NCBI GenBank assembly: GCA_026873275.1
Contig: JANTUC010000005.1
Span: 372,001-436,000, forward strand
Reading direction: 5' to 3'
Length of the DNA stretch: 64,000 nucleotides
Source of the DNA: Pseudopithomyces maydicus
Lineage: Eukaryota > Ascomycota > Dothideomycetes > Pleosporales > Didymosphaeriaceae
Shown here piece after piece: positions 1 to 11,310 of the stretch. A program made the translations under genes and the position numbers. Under the pieces are notes generated by a model. It saw only the letters and a program-made list of their open reading frames with translations, was not told where the DNA came from and did no database searches. Each line of letters begins with the position of its first letter. Position 1 is the first letter of the stretch.

Positions 1-1
1 G

Positions 2-3000
2 GTGCATTCCTACTATGATGGCACTAGGATCTATACAGCAGTGATGCCCAGTAATCTCGACGAAGTATGTCTGCTTTCCCACCTGCGAAGATGCTTACCG
101 CAGTACATGATTCCGGAAAAGATATATCCCCTAAACAATTTCCCGCAAAATGCGTACGGAAAAACCGATGTACGGGGGCTGCAGGCTGTGCTTCAGGAGA
201 AGCTGAAGAGCGAAGCTACGCGGCACGACGGAGAGATGAGCAAGACACAGTTGGGCAAAGATATGATCAAGGGGTTGAACGAGATCTTAAACAGCAACAG
301 CACTCATCATCTGAACCTGGCACTGTCTTTCATTGGTAATGGTATCTATTCACTCACAGCAACTAGATTATGCTTCTTTTGCGAACTCGCGGATACTCGT
401 TCCGTCCAGTAGACTTCCTATCCACTCAATCCATCAACTCCTTCCTTGAATTCTACAGCACGGTGGAGCCGAACATGAACAGCAACAACAGCATCGTGGC
501 TGAGGACTCAACCTCAACAATTGGAGGCCATGACCCTATCCCATTAACCTTACAGCAGCTACAATTGATTCACGGCACTGTGAAAGAACCGCATTTCAAC
601 ATTGTTAGCTACATTCTCGAATGTGACCAGCGGCATCTAAACAGGTTCAAAGCGGCCTGGATGATTATTGAGCGCATAGAGCCCATATTTCGGACCGAGA
701 TTGTCGCCACCAGTGTCGGACAATACACGCAGCAAGTCACTTCCAAGCCGCACCCATCGTGGGCGCAACGGTCGATAGAGAAGAGTCAACTGGAAGAAGA
801 AGTCTTCAACATCGCAGCATGCACAGGGCTGGGCTACCGGTTCACAGTCATTGAGTTCCAAAATTCAAACCAGGCCGCCATTGTGTGGTCGATACACCAC
901 GCGCTTATGGACGGCTTCTCCGCCGGCATCCTTCTCAAGAAAGTTGCACAGACGATGCGCGGTGACACCGTTACTCCTTCCACACCACTTCCTATGGCCA
1001 TCCATTCCCTTCAATCTGCATTGGACAGACAAAACAGTGCAAACCACACATTCTGGGAGGAGCAGGAAGCGCTGGTGCCTTATGCGTCTGCAGACATCCC
1101 GGTCGGAGGCATACAGAGTTCGGGTCGTACTTCTACCCATCGAACGCAACTTGTCTGTTTCAAGGACTCCACACGCGATGCAGTCGCGCAGTACTGCGCT
1201 GAGCATGGCGTCACCCCGGCTGCGCTTCACTACGCGACTTGGGCGCTAATTATGTCAACCTACACAGGCTCTGAAAATGTCGTATTCGGTGCAGTTTTCT
1301 CGGGTCGAGACAGTGATCAGTTCCTCGCTGACTGTGTCGTCGGGTGCTTTATCAACACGTTGCCCCTGCGCATCCGCGTCGAGAGAGATGCTGCCTCGGC
1401 TGAATTCACCCGCCATGTGTACGATCTCATACAACGTACGTCAAAGTTCCATGGAAGTATGGGAAACAGCAGCCAAACGCGGTATTCGACGGCACTTTCT
1501 TGTGATGCGGAGCTATCTAACCAGCGCGCGGAGCTCGGCTGTGTGTCGAGTTCGCAAGTGGTGCAGTACCCCGATCTGCCACTTGTAGTCATTGTACGGG
1601 AAGATAGAGACGTTGCCCTTCTGTACAAGACAGACTCATTCAACGAAGAAATCATGCAGGATTTTAGCGATGCTTACTATAACATATTTGAAAGTCTTTT
1701 GGCGACGCCACGCCTGTCGGTCCGCTGTGTCCTTCAACTGAAATACAAAAAGGCGAGGCGGCAGCAGATATTGGCGCTCGGAAATTTCGATAATAAGGAA
1801 AGCTATACTGATTCTGCCGAATCCACTCTGACCGCCAAGTTTGCTGATGCAGCTAGTCTATATACGTCTGATCCAGCGATAGAAAAGGGAGAAGCGAGGT
1901 TAACATACGGCCAAGTCAGAGATAGGGTCGACCATCTTGCGCTCGTTCTTGAATCACGCGTTAAGCCGGGAGATGTTGTGTGCGTACTCGCGGATCGATC
2001 CATCAACTGGGTTATCAGTATCTTCGCGGTACTCAAGATCGCCGCCGTCTACTGCCCTAACGATCCGGACAACCGTAGCAACCAAGACAAGATCATACGG
2101 CTTTCCAAAGCAAAACTAGTTCTCTTTGATCATCCTAACCAACGGGAACTACTGCCCCGGGAAAAAGTTGCATCTTTATGCGTATCAGAGATCCTGAAAG
2201 ACGTCAGACCTGCGACTGCGTCTGCTGGACGACTGAGCCGATATCCGAAACCAGATGACGCAGCATTCCTGGTCTTTACATCCGGTAGCACCGGAGAACC
2301 CAAAGGCAAGCAAAGAAATAATAAGAAATGACTCCCAAAAGTGTGAAACAAAAAATGAACCACGAAACCAGCTGACCAGCTACTACAGGCATACTCATTG
2401 AGAACCGCTCTCTTGTGGCTTTGCAAGGCAGTTACAATGCCCTCTTTTCCAGCGCTCGTGGAACTCGCATCGCGCAATTTCTTTCCCCTGGGTTTGATGT
2501 TGCCATGCAGGAGATCACGTGGGCACTGACTTCGGGCGGGACCTTGGTGTTGCGCAAGGAAGACAAGAACCCGTTTTCGCACATCGGCAGTGTGGACACT
2601 ATCATGGTCACTCCATCTGTTGCTGCCAACCTTGATCCCTGTGATTACCCGAACTTGCGATATGTAATTACGACAAACCAAGAGCTTCTTTTGTCTTCTG
2701 GTTTCTAACAGGGACTCAGTTACATCTGGCAGGAGAGCCAGTTCCGCAACGCGTGGTCAAACTTTGGGATACCCCGAAACGAGAGATATTCAACATATAT
2801 GGTCCTGCAGAGGTAGATATGACCCGAAATTGAAGATTCTCGGAGCCTAAGCTAACATACGCGTCTTTACTATCAAAGACAACTGTTGTGACGTGCTCGC
2901 AACGATTGATATCTGGTGAGGTGATCAGCCTAGGACGCCCTCTTCCAACAACGAGATTATACGTGTTGAACGATCAAATGGAACTTTTGCCACCATATGT

Positions 3001-5180
3001 TGTAGGTAACATCTACGTAGCCGGAATTCAAGTCAGCCGCGGCTACATCAACCACGAGTCAGCGACGGCGTCTGCATTTTGGCGGACATGTTTGTCCCAG
3101 CCAGCTCAACGACACGAGAGCGCATGTACTGCACCGGCGATTTGGGGCACGTGGACGGTAGTGGCCGAGTATACTATTGCGGGCGCAAAGACAGACAGAT
3201 CAAGCTACGCGGATTCCGCACCAACCTCGACGACGTAGCAAATACAGCGCAGCAGACCATGCCAACGCTCAAAAAGGCTTTTGTAACGGAACGAGACGGT
3301 CGTTTGATCTTGTGGGTGGAGCCGGAAACTGTGGACAAGGTGATGCTACGAGACCGACTCTCGACCGTGCTTCCCGCCCACGCAATCCCATCCACCATTG
3401 TCGCCTTGGAAGTTCTACCGTTGAATCCCAACGGCAAGGTAGACGCCAAAATGCTGAACAACAGTGCTCTTCCGGCCCTACCGGTACCACTCGCACCGTC
3501 TTTGGCATCGCCCTGTCTCTCCCCGGTCGAGGATATGATTGCCGACGAGTGGCGCTCTCTCTTAGGTCTGGAGAAGTCGGCCATGATTCAGTCCCACGAT
3601 AGCTTCTCCATGCTAGGTGGCCACTCGGTCTTGCAGCTGGCGCTCGCAGCACGGCTTACACGACGGTTCAAAGTCCGCATGGCAGTCAAGGACGTGATCT
3701 GTGCACCCACGCTGGCAAGACTGGCAACTAGCATCAACAACAAGCTCCTGGATCGGAGCGTGGGCAATGACCCACCCGAAGCCCTCTCGCCGCTTGGTCG
3801 GCATCGACTCTCGCCGCCCGAGTTAGAGTGGTGGCATCGGTACCAATCCGCAGAGCAGCCCTCGGCCTTCAACGTTCCGTTTGTCGCGCATTTGTCCCCA
3901 AACACGGATCTGTTCAGGCTTCGCGCAGCTATAGAGTCCGAGATAGCTCGCCATGAAATACTCAGGTCCAGATTCGTCGCGTGCGCGGGAAAAGGTCCCC
4001 GGCGCGTGCTTTCCCTGATCCAATTCTAGTACGCATGGTCGACGAGGACGACGAAGAGAGGCACCGTTTCAACCTTCAAGCTTTCATCGACCAACCGTTC
4101 GACCTCAGCAAAGACGACCTCATCCGCGTCGTTCTGACCAAGTCATTCGTCGCAATCTCCATGTCCCACATGATCATGGACCTATCCGCGCTCCGCCAGC
4201 TCCTCACAACCATGGCGGACATGTACAACAAGAACAGCACCAATCTACCCCCACCAGCACAACAATACTTCGACATGCAACAATGGAACGCCCCCGTCGA
4301 CGCGGCAAAAACATCCTTCTGGCGCACCTACCTAGCCGGCACCAACCCACAGCGGCAACGGCCACGGCGGTCCTTCCGAGGCTCCTCCACATTCACGACC
4401 ATCTCCGACACAACCCGGCACAATGTGCTCTCCGTGGTCGGCAAGCACCACATCTCGCTGCAGCAATTCACCCTCTCCGCCGTGGGCCTCGTATTGCAAG
4501 CCCTAACCGGAACCACGGGAACGCCGCTCACAATCGGCACACCCTACATGAATCGCAACACGGTGGACAGCAGCACCGACGAAGACGAGAAGCACACCAT
4601 CGGGCTCTTTCTCGAGCCGCTTCCCATCCGCATTGACTGGCCGCCCCGCAGCACCAGCTACACAGCCGTGCAGCTCCTACGCGCCACCAAAGCCTCGGCA
4701 CAAGCCGCCCTCGCTCACGCGGTGCCCTGGCCCGCCCTGCTCCACTCGCTCGACACCCCGTTCCCACCGCTACACCAGCCTGTCTTCGACGTCGTCGTCA
4801 CCGTGCATGATAATCGCCGCGGGGGGATCGCTCTCGCGATCCCCGGCGCCGTGACGGTAGGCGCGGATGCGGACGCGCCCGCGCTGCCGGTTTGTGCGCA
4901 GGGGGCAAAGTTTCCGCTATGTGTCGAGTTGCTTGCGTATTCCGAGCGGATGGTGGTCAGGTTGGAGTATGACTCGGATATTCTGGGCGAGCGGCATGCG
5001 AGGGTGCTGGGGGACGTGTTGGAGGTGGCGTTTGAAGGGTTGAGTGAGGGATCCGATGGGAACGTGTTGATGTGGGAGGAGATTTTGGAAAGGTTGGAAA
5101 GCGCATTGAGGACGGCGTGTGTGGGGGCCGGGGTTCCGCTGGATGAGTTGCCGTACATTGCTAGGACGAGATTAGTATGA
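2..5180 (+). CDS. Nonribosomal peptide synthetase, 3' part (A-T-C-A-T-C)
   Basis: The gene is open at the left edge. Modules in order: end of an adenylation domain (A10-like NAYGKTD, about 143-172); carrier domain with its phosphopantetheine serine at 350-352 (IYSLTATRL); condensation domain with HHALMDG near 893-915; adenylation domain with FTSGSTGEPKG (about 2275-2307), NIYGPAE (about 2792-2812) and NPNGKVD; a second carrier domain (LGGHSVLQL, near 3615-3640); and a last condensation domain reading SHMIMD (about 4162-4182), after which the gene stops. Three introns fit: 2306-2388 (GC-AG, branch CTGAC), 2664-2719 and 2813-2878. Three frame breaks, near 370, 3077-3080 (T4) and 4013-4015 (C3), each need one added base; the corrected coding length from base 2 is 1659 codons. 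It ends in a condensation domain without TE or R, the usual fungal way of releasing a cyclic or ester-linked peptide. Substrates cannot be read with confidence. Confidence 0.9.
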
Positions 5181-5610
5181 GAGATCGGCATGGCAAGAAG
5201 AACACAAAGCATGACTGAAATGAATGACATGAAGAAACACGAAAAAGAAAATGGAAGGCATGCTGACGAAGACACTGGCCAATATCTTCTCTGTGTGTGC
5301 ATGTATTTGATTGATCGTCTATGTAAGAGCTCCCCCAGGCTGTTCAGACGGGTGGCACGTCGTGGTTTTACAGGCATCTTCAAAGTACATACAATGATTC
5401 CTCTCGGATCCATCACTACAGTACTAGATTACAAAAACACTATTTTACACTGCCTCCTCAGTGCACATGTTCCTACTCTCGAACTTTGCGCATGATGCGA
5501 CACAGGTCAACAAAGGGAGTAACCGATAAGCGGCCCTGAATGCCTCACCCAAAAAGTCTCCATCCTTAGTCTCCCTGCAGCGCCGCCACACGCGGCGGAC
5601 AAAGAAGCCA

Positions 5611-7239
5611 CTAGGACCGAGACTTATTCTCAACGCCCCGCTCTTCCCTGCTCACCTCTTCCTTCTCCTGATCCAGGCCAAATTCCGTGTCCAACGTATC
5701 CCTCAACGTCAGGCTCTTCTCAAGGAAGACAGCAAAGAACCCCACGCCAGCGGGCACAATAGCCGCATACCACAACGTCTTCATAGTATCAGTGTAGACG
5801 CCCACCACCTGGGCAACGGTAGCCTGTGACCAGGAGGGGTGCACGCCCGCCGAGTGGTAGGCCTGGCCTCCGGCCAAACTTATCCTTACGTCCGGGTCGG
5901 CGATACGCGCATCCAGCTGGTCCCAGCGGTTGTTGAATACGATACTCGGGATGGTGATGCCCCAGAACCAACCGAAGCTGCGCAGGAACGAGTACAAGCC
6001 GACGGAGGAGGCAACTTCGGATTCGGCTAGCGAGGCCTGGACGGCTGGGAGGATGGTCGGGATCAGGAGCGCCTGGCCGAAGGCTACAATGGCTTCGAAG
6101 ACGACCCACTCGGCCGTCGGCGTATGGTCATCGAGTAGGGTCAGCAGGCCCAGCCCTAGCGTACAGAGGACGAAGCCGGCGAGGTGGAGCGGCTTGTATT
6201 TTCCCGTCTTGGAGAGGATGGCACCAGTAATGGATGCGGCGGGGATAAGGAAGACTTGGAAGGGGAGGAAGTTGATTCCAGATTTGAGTGGCGAGACCTG
6301 TCGCACGCCCTGGAAATAGATAGGCAGAAAGAAGGCAACCCACTGCATCAAGATGGATGCGTCGAAGACAAGGAAGAAGCCGATGATCGATGTGCGGTTG
6401 CTGAACAGGATCGAGGGGATCGTGGGCTCTTTGCAGAAGCTCGTCGTCTCGTAGATATGGAACACAATCCAACCGACGACGCCAAGGACAATGGGGAGAA
6501 TGACACGCCACGAATCCCATGCGAACTTGGCATCAGTGCCTCCGAAGATCAAGCCAACAAGGAGGGAGCACAGCGAGGTAACAAAGAGAATGCTTCCAAT
6601 CCAGTCGACGCGGGCGAGCGAAGTCGTCCACGAAGCAGCGGTGCGGTGACGCAGACGGACGGAGAAGATCATCATGAGAATGACCAGGCCACAGATGGGC
6701 AGATTCAAGTAGAATATCCACCGCCAATCTGCTTCGACAAGAGCGCCCGCAATCACAGGGCCGACGACAGCGCCCACTGCTGAGCTGGAGAGCACAATAC
6801 CCAGGTACTTGCCACGCTCACGGAGCGGCACAAGATCACACACGATCAGCTCCACCAGTAATAAGATCCCTCCTGAACCGATGCCTTGGATGGTTCTTCC
6901 GGCAATGAACATGCCCGACTCGTTTGCGCCTCCCGAAATACCGCTTCCTAGGGCAAAGAGCACGATGGAGAGAACCATGGGGTTGCGGCGACCGAAAATG
7001 TTGCATATCTGCGCAAGCGGAGGCTGGACAACCGTCTGAGCCAGGGCGAAGGAGCTAGCCATCCACACATAGTCTGTCGAGCCCGAAGTTTTGATCTCCT
7101 GCGTGATCCGCGGGAGCGCAGTGCCTAGGACAGTGCCCTCCAAAGTCGCGACAAAGCCAATGAAATTCAGGGAGAGAATAGCTGTCCAGAAACGCCATCC
7201 CCTGCTACTTTTCTGGTCCACGGAGTTCCCCGACGACAT
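5611..7239 (-). CDS. MFS drug/metabolite exporter, DHA2 (14-TM) family
   Basis: One uninterrupted 542-residue frame without introns. The N-terminal half has the DHA2 layout: a first membrane segment leading to LEGTVLGTALPRI, a helix 2-3 loop with FGRRN, the GRTIQGIGSGG segment, LRERGKYLG, and motif C in GAVVGPVIAGALVE followed by WRWIFYLNLP. About 14 hydrophobic stretches fit the family length (500-580 residues). It probably sits in the plasma or vacuolar membrane and moves a toxic metabolite outward by proton antiport. It lies tail-to-tail with the NRPS (430 bp between stop codons), which is typical of a self-resistance or export gene in a fungal metabolite cluster. The start is the first ATG of the frame. 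The substrate is unknown; membership of the cluster is inferred from position. Confidence 0.92.
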   Translation of the reverse strand: MSSGNSVDQKSSRGWRFWTAILSLNFIGFVATLEGTVLGTALPRITQEIKTSGSTDYVWMASSFALAQTVVQPPLAQICNIFGRRNPMVLSIVLFALGSGISGGANESGMFIAGRTIQGIGSGGILLLVELIVCDLVPLRERGKYLGIVLSSSAVGAVVGPVIAGALVEADWRWIFYLNLPICGLVILMMIFSVRLRHRTAASWTTSLARVDWIGSILFVTSLCSLLVGLIFGGTDAKFAWDSWRVILPIVLGVVGWIVFHIYETTSFCKEPTIPSILFSNRTSIIGFFLVFDASILMQWVAFFLPIYFQGVRQVSPLKSGINFLPFQVFLIPAASITGAILSKTGKYKPLHLAGFVLCTLGLGLLTLLDDHTPTAEWVVFEAIVAFGQALLIPTILPAVQASLAESEVASSVGLYSFLRSFGWFWGITIPSIVFNNRWDQLDARIADPDVRISLAGGQAYHSAGVHPSWSQATVAQVVGVYTDTMKTLWYAAIVPAGVGFFAVFLEKSLTLRDTLDTEFGLDQEKEEVSREERGVENKSRS

Positions 7240-8160
7240 GGTGGTATTAGTATTAGGTAAGAGCGGGTGCCAAGAGCCGTGACTGCCGGATGCTTTTCCT
7301 TTCTTTTCTTTTTCTCACCCGAAATCGAAACAAGCGTGTCGTGTTCGCCTTTACCTTGGAAAAAAAAGTGGAGGAGCAAAAGATTGAAAGCATGAAGGTA
7401 AATGATAGGGTCTATTGAACTGAACTTGTTATTAAATCAAATGGTCACTTAGATAGATTGCATGTATATTTTCCCGAATGAACATACAAAAATATTAAAA
7501 GTAATTAGATCAGCATTAACATCTCACCAATGTAAGTGGACGACGCGCAGAACGAGTACGATCAAGGTTTCGGCGCGGAGACTTTACGGAACGTTGAATA
7601 TAAATAAGTCTCCGTAAAGGCCCCGGTCGATATGTATAGACAATGAGTTTTCGTAAAAACAGGTCAGATACTATTGGAGGTGTGCTGTACTGGACAAGGA
7701 TCATTTGATCAACCTATAAGATTCGCGAATCAAACAATCATCATGATTGGCGGCGATGGCGGTGGTGCTACATCGTCTGCCGTAGGAAACCACAGGCTGT
7801 AAACGGATATCACAATGAAAACTATAGTTACACTTACGCTTCGTTGTACTGCTTCCTCGATAAAAAAATTTTTATCCTGATGTTCTCTGTCTCTCTCTGA
7901 ATGACTGCGTTGCTACAACGCCGTGTAGGGAGCTGTGAACGTTAAACATCAAACTTTTACAATCACTTAAGTTTTCTTGCAGTTGGTTGCAACCGTCTTC
8001 GTCATTGACACTTAAAGCACGCAAGATATTTTGCAGTGCTTGGTGCCCACGTGAACAGGGCACCCGGCGCCCGATGTGGACTCAAAATACGTATATATAT
8101 AATGGCATTGGCACGGCGGCCTATCTTCATCCAGATCGCCCTTAGCGTCACTTATATCAA
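7240..8160. other. Upstream region between exporter and AflR-type genes
   Basis: About 0.9 kb, AT-rich at 7380-7520, with no coding frame I can support. It holds an overlapping inverted repeat at 7578-7619 and a perfect 12-bp palindrome centred on TCGCGA at 7720-7731. It must contain the exporter promoter, and probably that of the 8161 gene (TATA-like run at about 8093-8101). I looked for the AflR site TCG-N5-CGA and found no perfect copy. Confidence 0.5.
7578..7619. repeat. Overlapping inverted repeat
   Basis: GAGACT (7578-7583) pairs with AGTCTC (7607-7612), and CTTTACGGA (7582-7590) pairs with TCCGTAAAG (7611-7619). The two pairings share bases, so only one stem can form at a time. The loop is AT-rich. 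It lies upstream of the exporter and could be a binding site for a dimeric regulator or a chance or transposon remnant; the sequence does not decide. Confidence 0.6.
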
Positions 8161-8727
8161 ATGGAACACACAACTTGCGACTGCTCAGCGCCCAGTCGAC
8201 AGCACGTGGCAGATTGCCTCAGTCAGGAGAAGCTCCCCCTGGACAGAATACTGGAAGCCGGTTCAAAATTGAGCAGTCTGTTGAGCGAAACGTCACAATG
8301 CGAGCGCTGCATTCGCACGAAGAGTATATCCAAGTGGTTCATTCAGGCGACGATCCGACTTATATGCTTCTACGAAGCAGCAACCAACCAGACACTGCCC
8401 GACAGAGACATCGCTGGTTTTGGATTGACGAGTTCACCCCACGGCCAGCAGCTAGCTTGGCCCACATCACCATCGCCCGAGATGAAGCTGGGGGGCCTGT
8501 CAATTAACGAGGTCGAGGGCCGCCTTCTTGTCAAGCTAGCCCTGATCGAGGCATGTTCAGACCTTAGTGACAAGATTCAGGTGTGGAAGGTGGCCGCAGA
8601 GGAATCGTGGGAAGCGACCGAGCAAGCATACCGTGGGCACTACAACGACCAAATATTGGGCCGATGCCTGGAATTGCTGGCAAAGCTAGTTGGACTGCTC
8701 CAGCTTGACGGGCCGGTGGTAACTTGA
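8161..8727 (+). CDS. Stand-alone AflR-type C-terminal regulatory domain protein
   Basis: 188 codons, one exon, ATG at 8161. The protein looks like the C-terminal domain of AflR-family regulators: a CDC motif near the start, then LPLDRILEAG, a CERCIRTKS cysteine cluster and a predicted-helical tail (LIEACSDLSDKIQVW and following). The same order is seen in the full activator encoded just downstream (CTCTASVL, IPLDTIL, CASCRAD). There is no Zn2Cys6 cluster and no linker in any upstream frame I could join to it. It may be a remnant of a duplicated aflR gene, a 5'-truncated gene with an unrecognised first exon, or a functional regulator lacking DNA binding. It is transcribed in the same direction as, and 372 bp before, the full activator. 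Family assignment rests on motif order by eye. Confidence 0.6.
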   Translation: MEHTTCDCSAPSRQHVADCLSQEKLPLDRILEAGSKLSSLLSETSQCERCIRTKSISKWFIQATIRLICFYEAATNQTLPDRDIAGFGLTSSPHGQQLAWPTSPSPEMKLGGLSINEVEGRLLVKLALIEACSDLSDKIQVWKVAAEESWEATEQAYRGHYNDQILGRCLELLAKLVGLLQLDGPVVT

Positions 8728-9098
8728 CAGGGCATTCGGTCCGCCTCCGTCAAAAGTCACATGAGCCGCCTAGGCATTAGAATGGAGCATCGGCGGAGAG
8801 CTGTGTTGTTACCACTTTTGTTTGGCCGAGGTTCAGTTGCAGGATCGGATCTCCTCACTCCGTCATCTGTCGTGTCACCTTGCCTACCGCACAGCTGTCA
8901 ACAGTCTGGGCCTAAAAGAGGGTTACGTTAGGTTAAGAATATATATCAGCATGCTAATGGCCAGGATACTCTCCTTATTGAAGAGCTGAAATAGGTTACA
9001 TATATGCCTTTTTTTGGAAGACGATCAATCCTGTTTTTGGCTTCTCGTGATCTTCTGCTTGCTCGCAACCAAGGCTGAAGCAACCCGCTAACCAAACC

Positions 9099-10729
9099 AT
9101 GGCCGCCAGGGCAGCTGGTACGGGAACTGGTCGGGGACCAAAATACCGCACGTCGTGCGACAACTGTCAAGTTATGAAGATCAAGTGTGGCCAAGAGAAG
9201 CCATCGTGTCAACGGTGCTCAAACCAGAGACTCGAATGCGTGTATAGCCTGTCCCGGCGCATGGGAAGACCCAGGGAAAAGAAAACTGCCCCTGAGAACA
9301 ACGCCCCCAGAGCCACCCAGAAACGCCTCCAGGCGCAGACGGCTCAGCCTCGGGCCCGCCGACACCACTTGCTTCAGCATCATCGTCTGCGCCCCTCGGC
9401 ACTACGACCCCCAACGACGCGACCTTTGCTGCGAATCTCGCCACAGGACAGCCTGAAGCAGCGCAAGATTGGCCATTGAGCCCTCCAGAAGCAGACGGTG
9501 ATGCTAACGCGAATGTCGATGCTGGTCATGACGAAGATGCCACCGCAAAGCCGTCCCGCTCTACGGATATTCCAGACCCCCAACCGCGGACTGACTCGCT
9601 CGACTGCCTGACCATGTACCCAACCACAGATATCAACGGGGTAGCTGGCTTATCCGACTTGCCTTACTTCTTGGACGACACGATACCGCTCTACGATGGC
9701 CAGAGCACGGCACTACGGCCTTCGGCGGGTCTGTTCGACCTACAGGAACTACCGTACACGGGCCTATCCAACTTCATAGACACATCACCATGGACTCCCG
9801 TTCCGCTACAGAAGCCGTCCAATACGCCTGCACCACCATGTGCCAGTTCCGAGCTATCTTCTCCGGACAATATGACCCTCGTCACGCAGACGTTGCTTGC
9901 TGACGTGGGCCTTACCGCCACTGTCCCGCCTATATCTGCCACGATGCACGGCCAGCCTTCTCTTTGTATTGCGCCCGAGACGGATTCATGGTCGACCTCG
10001 GGTCATGCAACAGGAGAGCAACCGATGACAAGTCTTGCGAATCCGAATATCTCGACCGATGGCACCTGCACATGCACCGCATCCGTCCTGAAGACGATCG
10101 AATCGCTCAGAGATATCAAGAGAAGATGGAGTAAGATACCGCTAGACACCATTTTAGCCATGGAGTCGGACAGCAAAAGCTGCATCTCGCGGTTGCTGGC
10201 ATGCGCGAGCTGCCGCGCAGACAGCTCGACGCATCTAATGGGTCTCATGTGCATCCGAATGGTATTGGATCTCGTGCACAAAGCGGTGCGCGACGAGTTC
10301 CTGCCACGTCGCAGCAGCAGCAACCGCAACCTCGCAACCGCCTCTTCGTCGTCGTCGAGGACCAAGCCCCAGAACCATGAAGAGCAGAAGCAGCACAGGT
10401 TGAGTCTGCCCCCCTCTACGCCTGCGATCACTGCACCATGCCATGCCATGAAGCTAATGGATAGGTAACCTAGCTCGGACATATACATCGGCACATTCAA
10501 GGTTCCGTCGCGGGTGCGGTCGCGGTTTCTTTATCGAACGCTGCAGGCGCGCTTTCAGAAATTCTCCGTCATCATCTCTGAGTGGGAACGACTGGTAAAA
10601 AGCGATGGCGCCGCCAGAGCCATGGCGCACGATTGCTTCACACAGGCCGCCGGTCTGCTGCTCAAGGACGCAGAAAAGGGACTCCGAGTGATTGCCGGCT
10701 GGGTGGAGTTGGGCAACACGGTATCATGA
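9099..10729 (+). CDS. AflR-like Zn2Cys6 transcription activator of the cluster
   Basis: The N-terminus has the binuclear zinc cluster C-X2-C-X6-C-X5-C-X2-C-X6-C (SCDNCQ, KCGQ, SCQRCS, LECVYS) followed by the SRRMGRPR basic linker, as in AflR. A Ser/Pro-rich middle leads to an AflR-type C-terminal domain (CTCTASVLKTIESL, IPLDTILAME, CASCRAD) and an end piece containing IYIGTFKVPSRVR. Two adjustments are needed. One base is missing in the C5 run at 9304-9308, since the frame after it reads smoothly into the next block. An intron fits at 10399-10473 (75 bp, branch CTAAT). The corrected length is 519 codons. It acts in the nucleus and probably drives the NRPS, methyltransferase, P450 and exporter genes; targets are inferred from neighbourhood. 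The intron contains an in-frame TAA, so retention would drop the last 85 or so residues. Confidence 0.88.
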
Positions 10730-11310
10730 CGGCACAAGGGAACATGGGCGGAGCAAAAAAAGGCAGTTCACGCCATGCGTTTAGATTTCGATGCATGTGC
10801 TTAGAGATGGGGTCGTGTGACAGTACAAGGATGATGGTGCGCTTGCACCATGCAGAGAAAGTAGGGCCCAAAAGCGAGATGAAGTGGAGGAAAGCTTTGC
10901 GAGATGCCTGTGCAGATGGCTCCAGAGGGGGGCTCCAGCTTGGTATAGGTCACGTGGCTTGTGGGCTCGTGACCGATATCGAAACTTAGATGTCGACAAT
11001 GTTTTACGCTACCCAGATCTTCTCGTCGTAGGATACGGTGGTGATGGAACCGATTCGATCTGACACTCTTTGACACTGATTTGACTTGACGACATATAGA
11101 TGGTGTAAGGTACTGTAAGGTTCCAAGGTTATTGCAGAACCATGTGATTTGGGATTCGCCTTGACGTGTCACGAGACGCTAGACTCTATGCCGACAACAT
11201 GTGAATTGATCAATGGTTTAGATTTTCGACAACTATCGATTCCATGACCACTGCTACCACCTCGACTCTTGCCGGAAGACCCGAGACGCACCCTTGGGAA
11301 GCATCAATCG
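10730..11310. other. Convergent intergenic region, activator / methyltransferase
   Basis: About 580 bp between two converging genes. I see no coding frame worth keeping; the short frames here are shadows. It presumably holds the two 3' ends. Confidence 0.5.

Noticed and set aside
2..5180. NRPS as a pseudogene
   Set aside because: Three frame breaks are present, but each is a single missing base at or beside a short homopolymer and the same kind of break occurs in essential genes nearby. All core motifs are intact.
9099..9479. Short Zn2Cys6 protein ending at 9479
   Set aside because: The frame after the C5 run turns into Arg/His-rich nonsense, while the next frame gives a smooth Ser/Pro/Thr linker into the AflR domain; one missing base explains it better.
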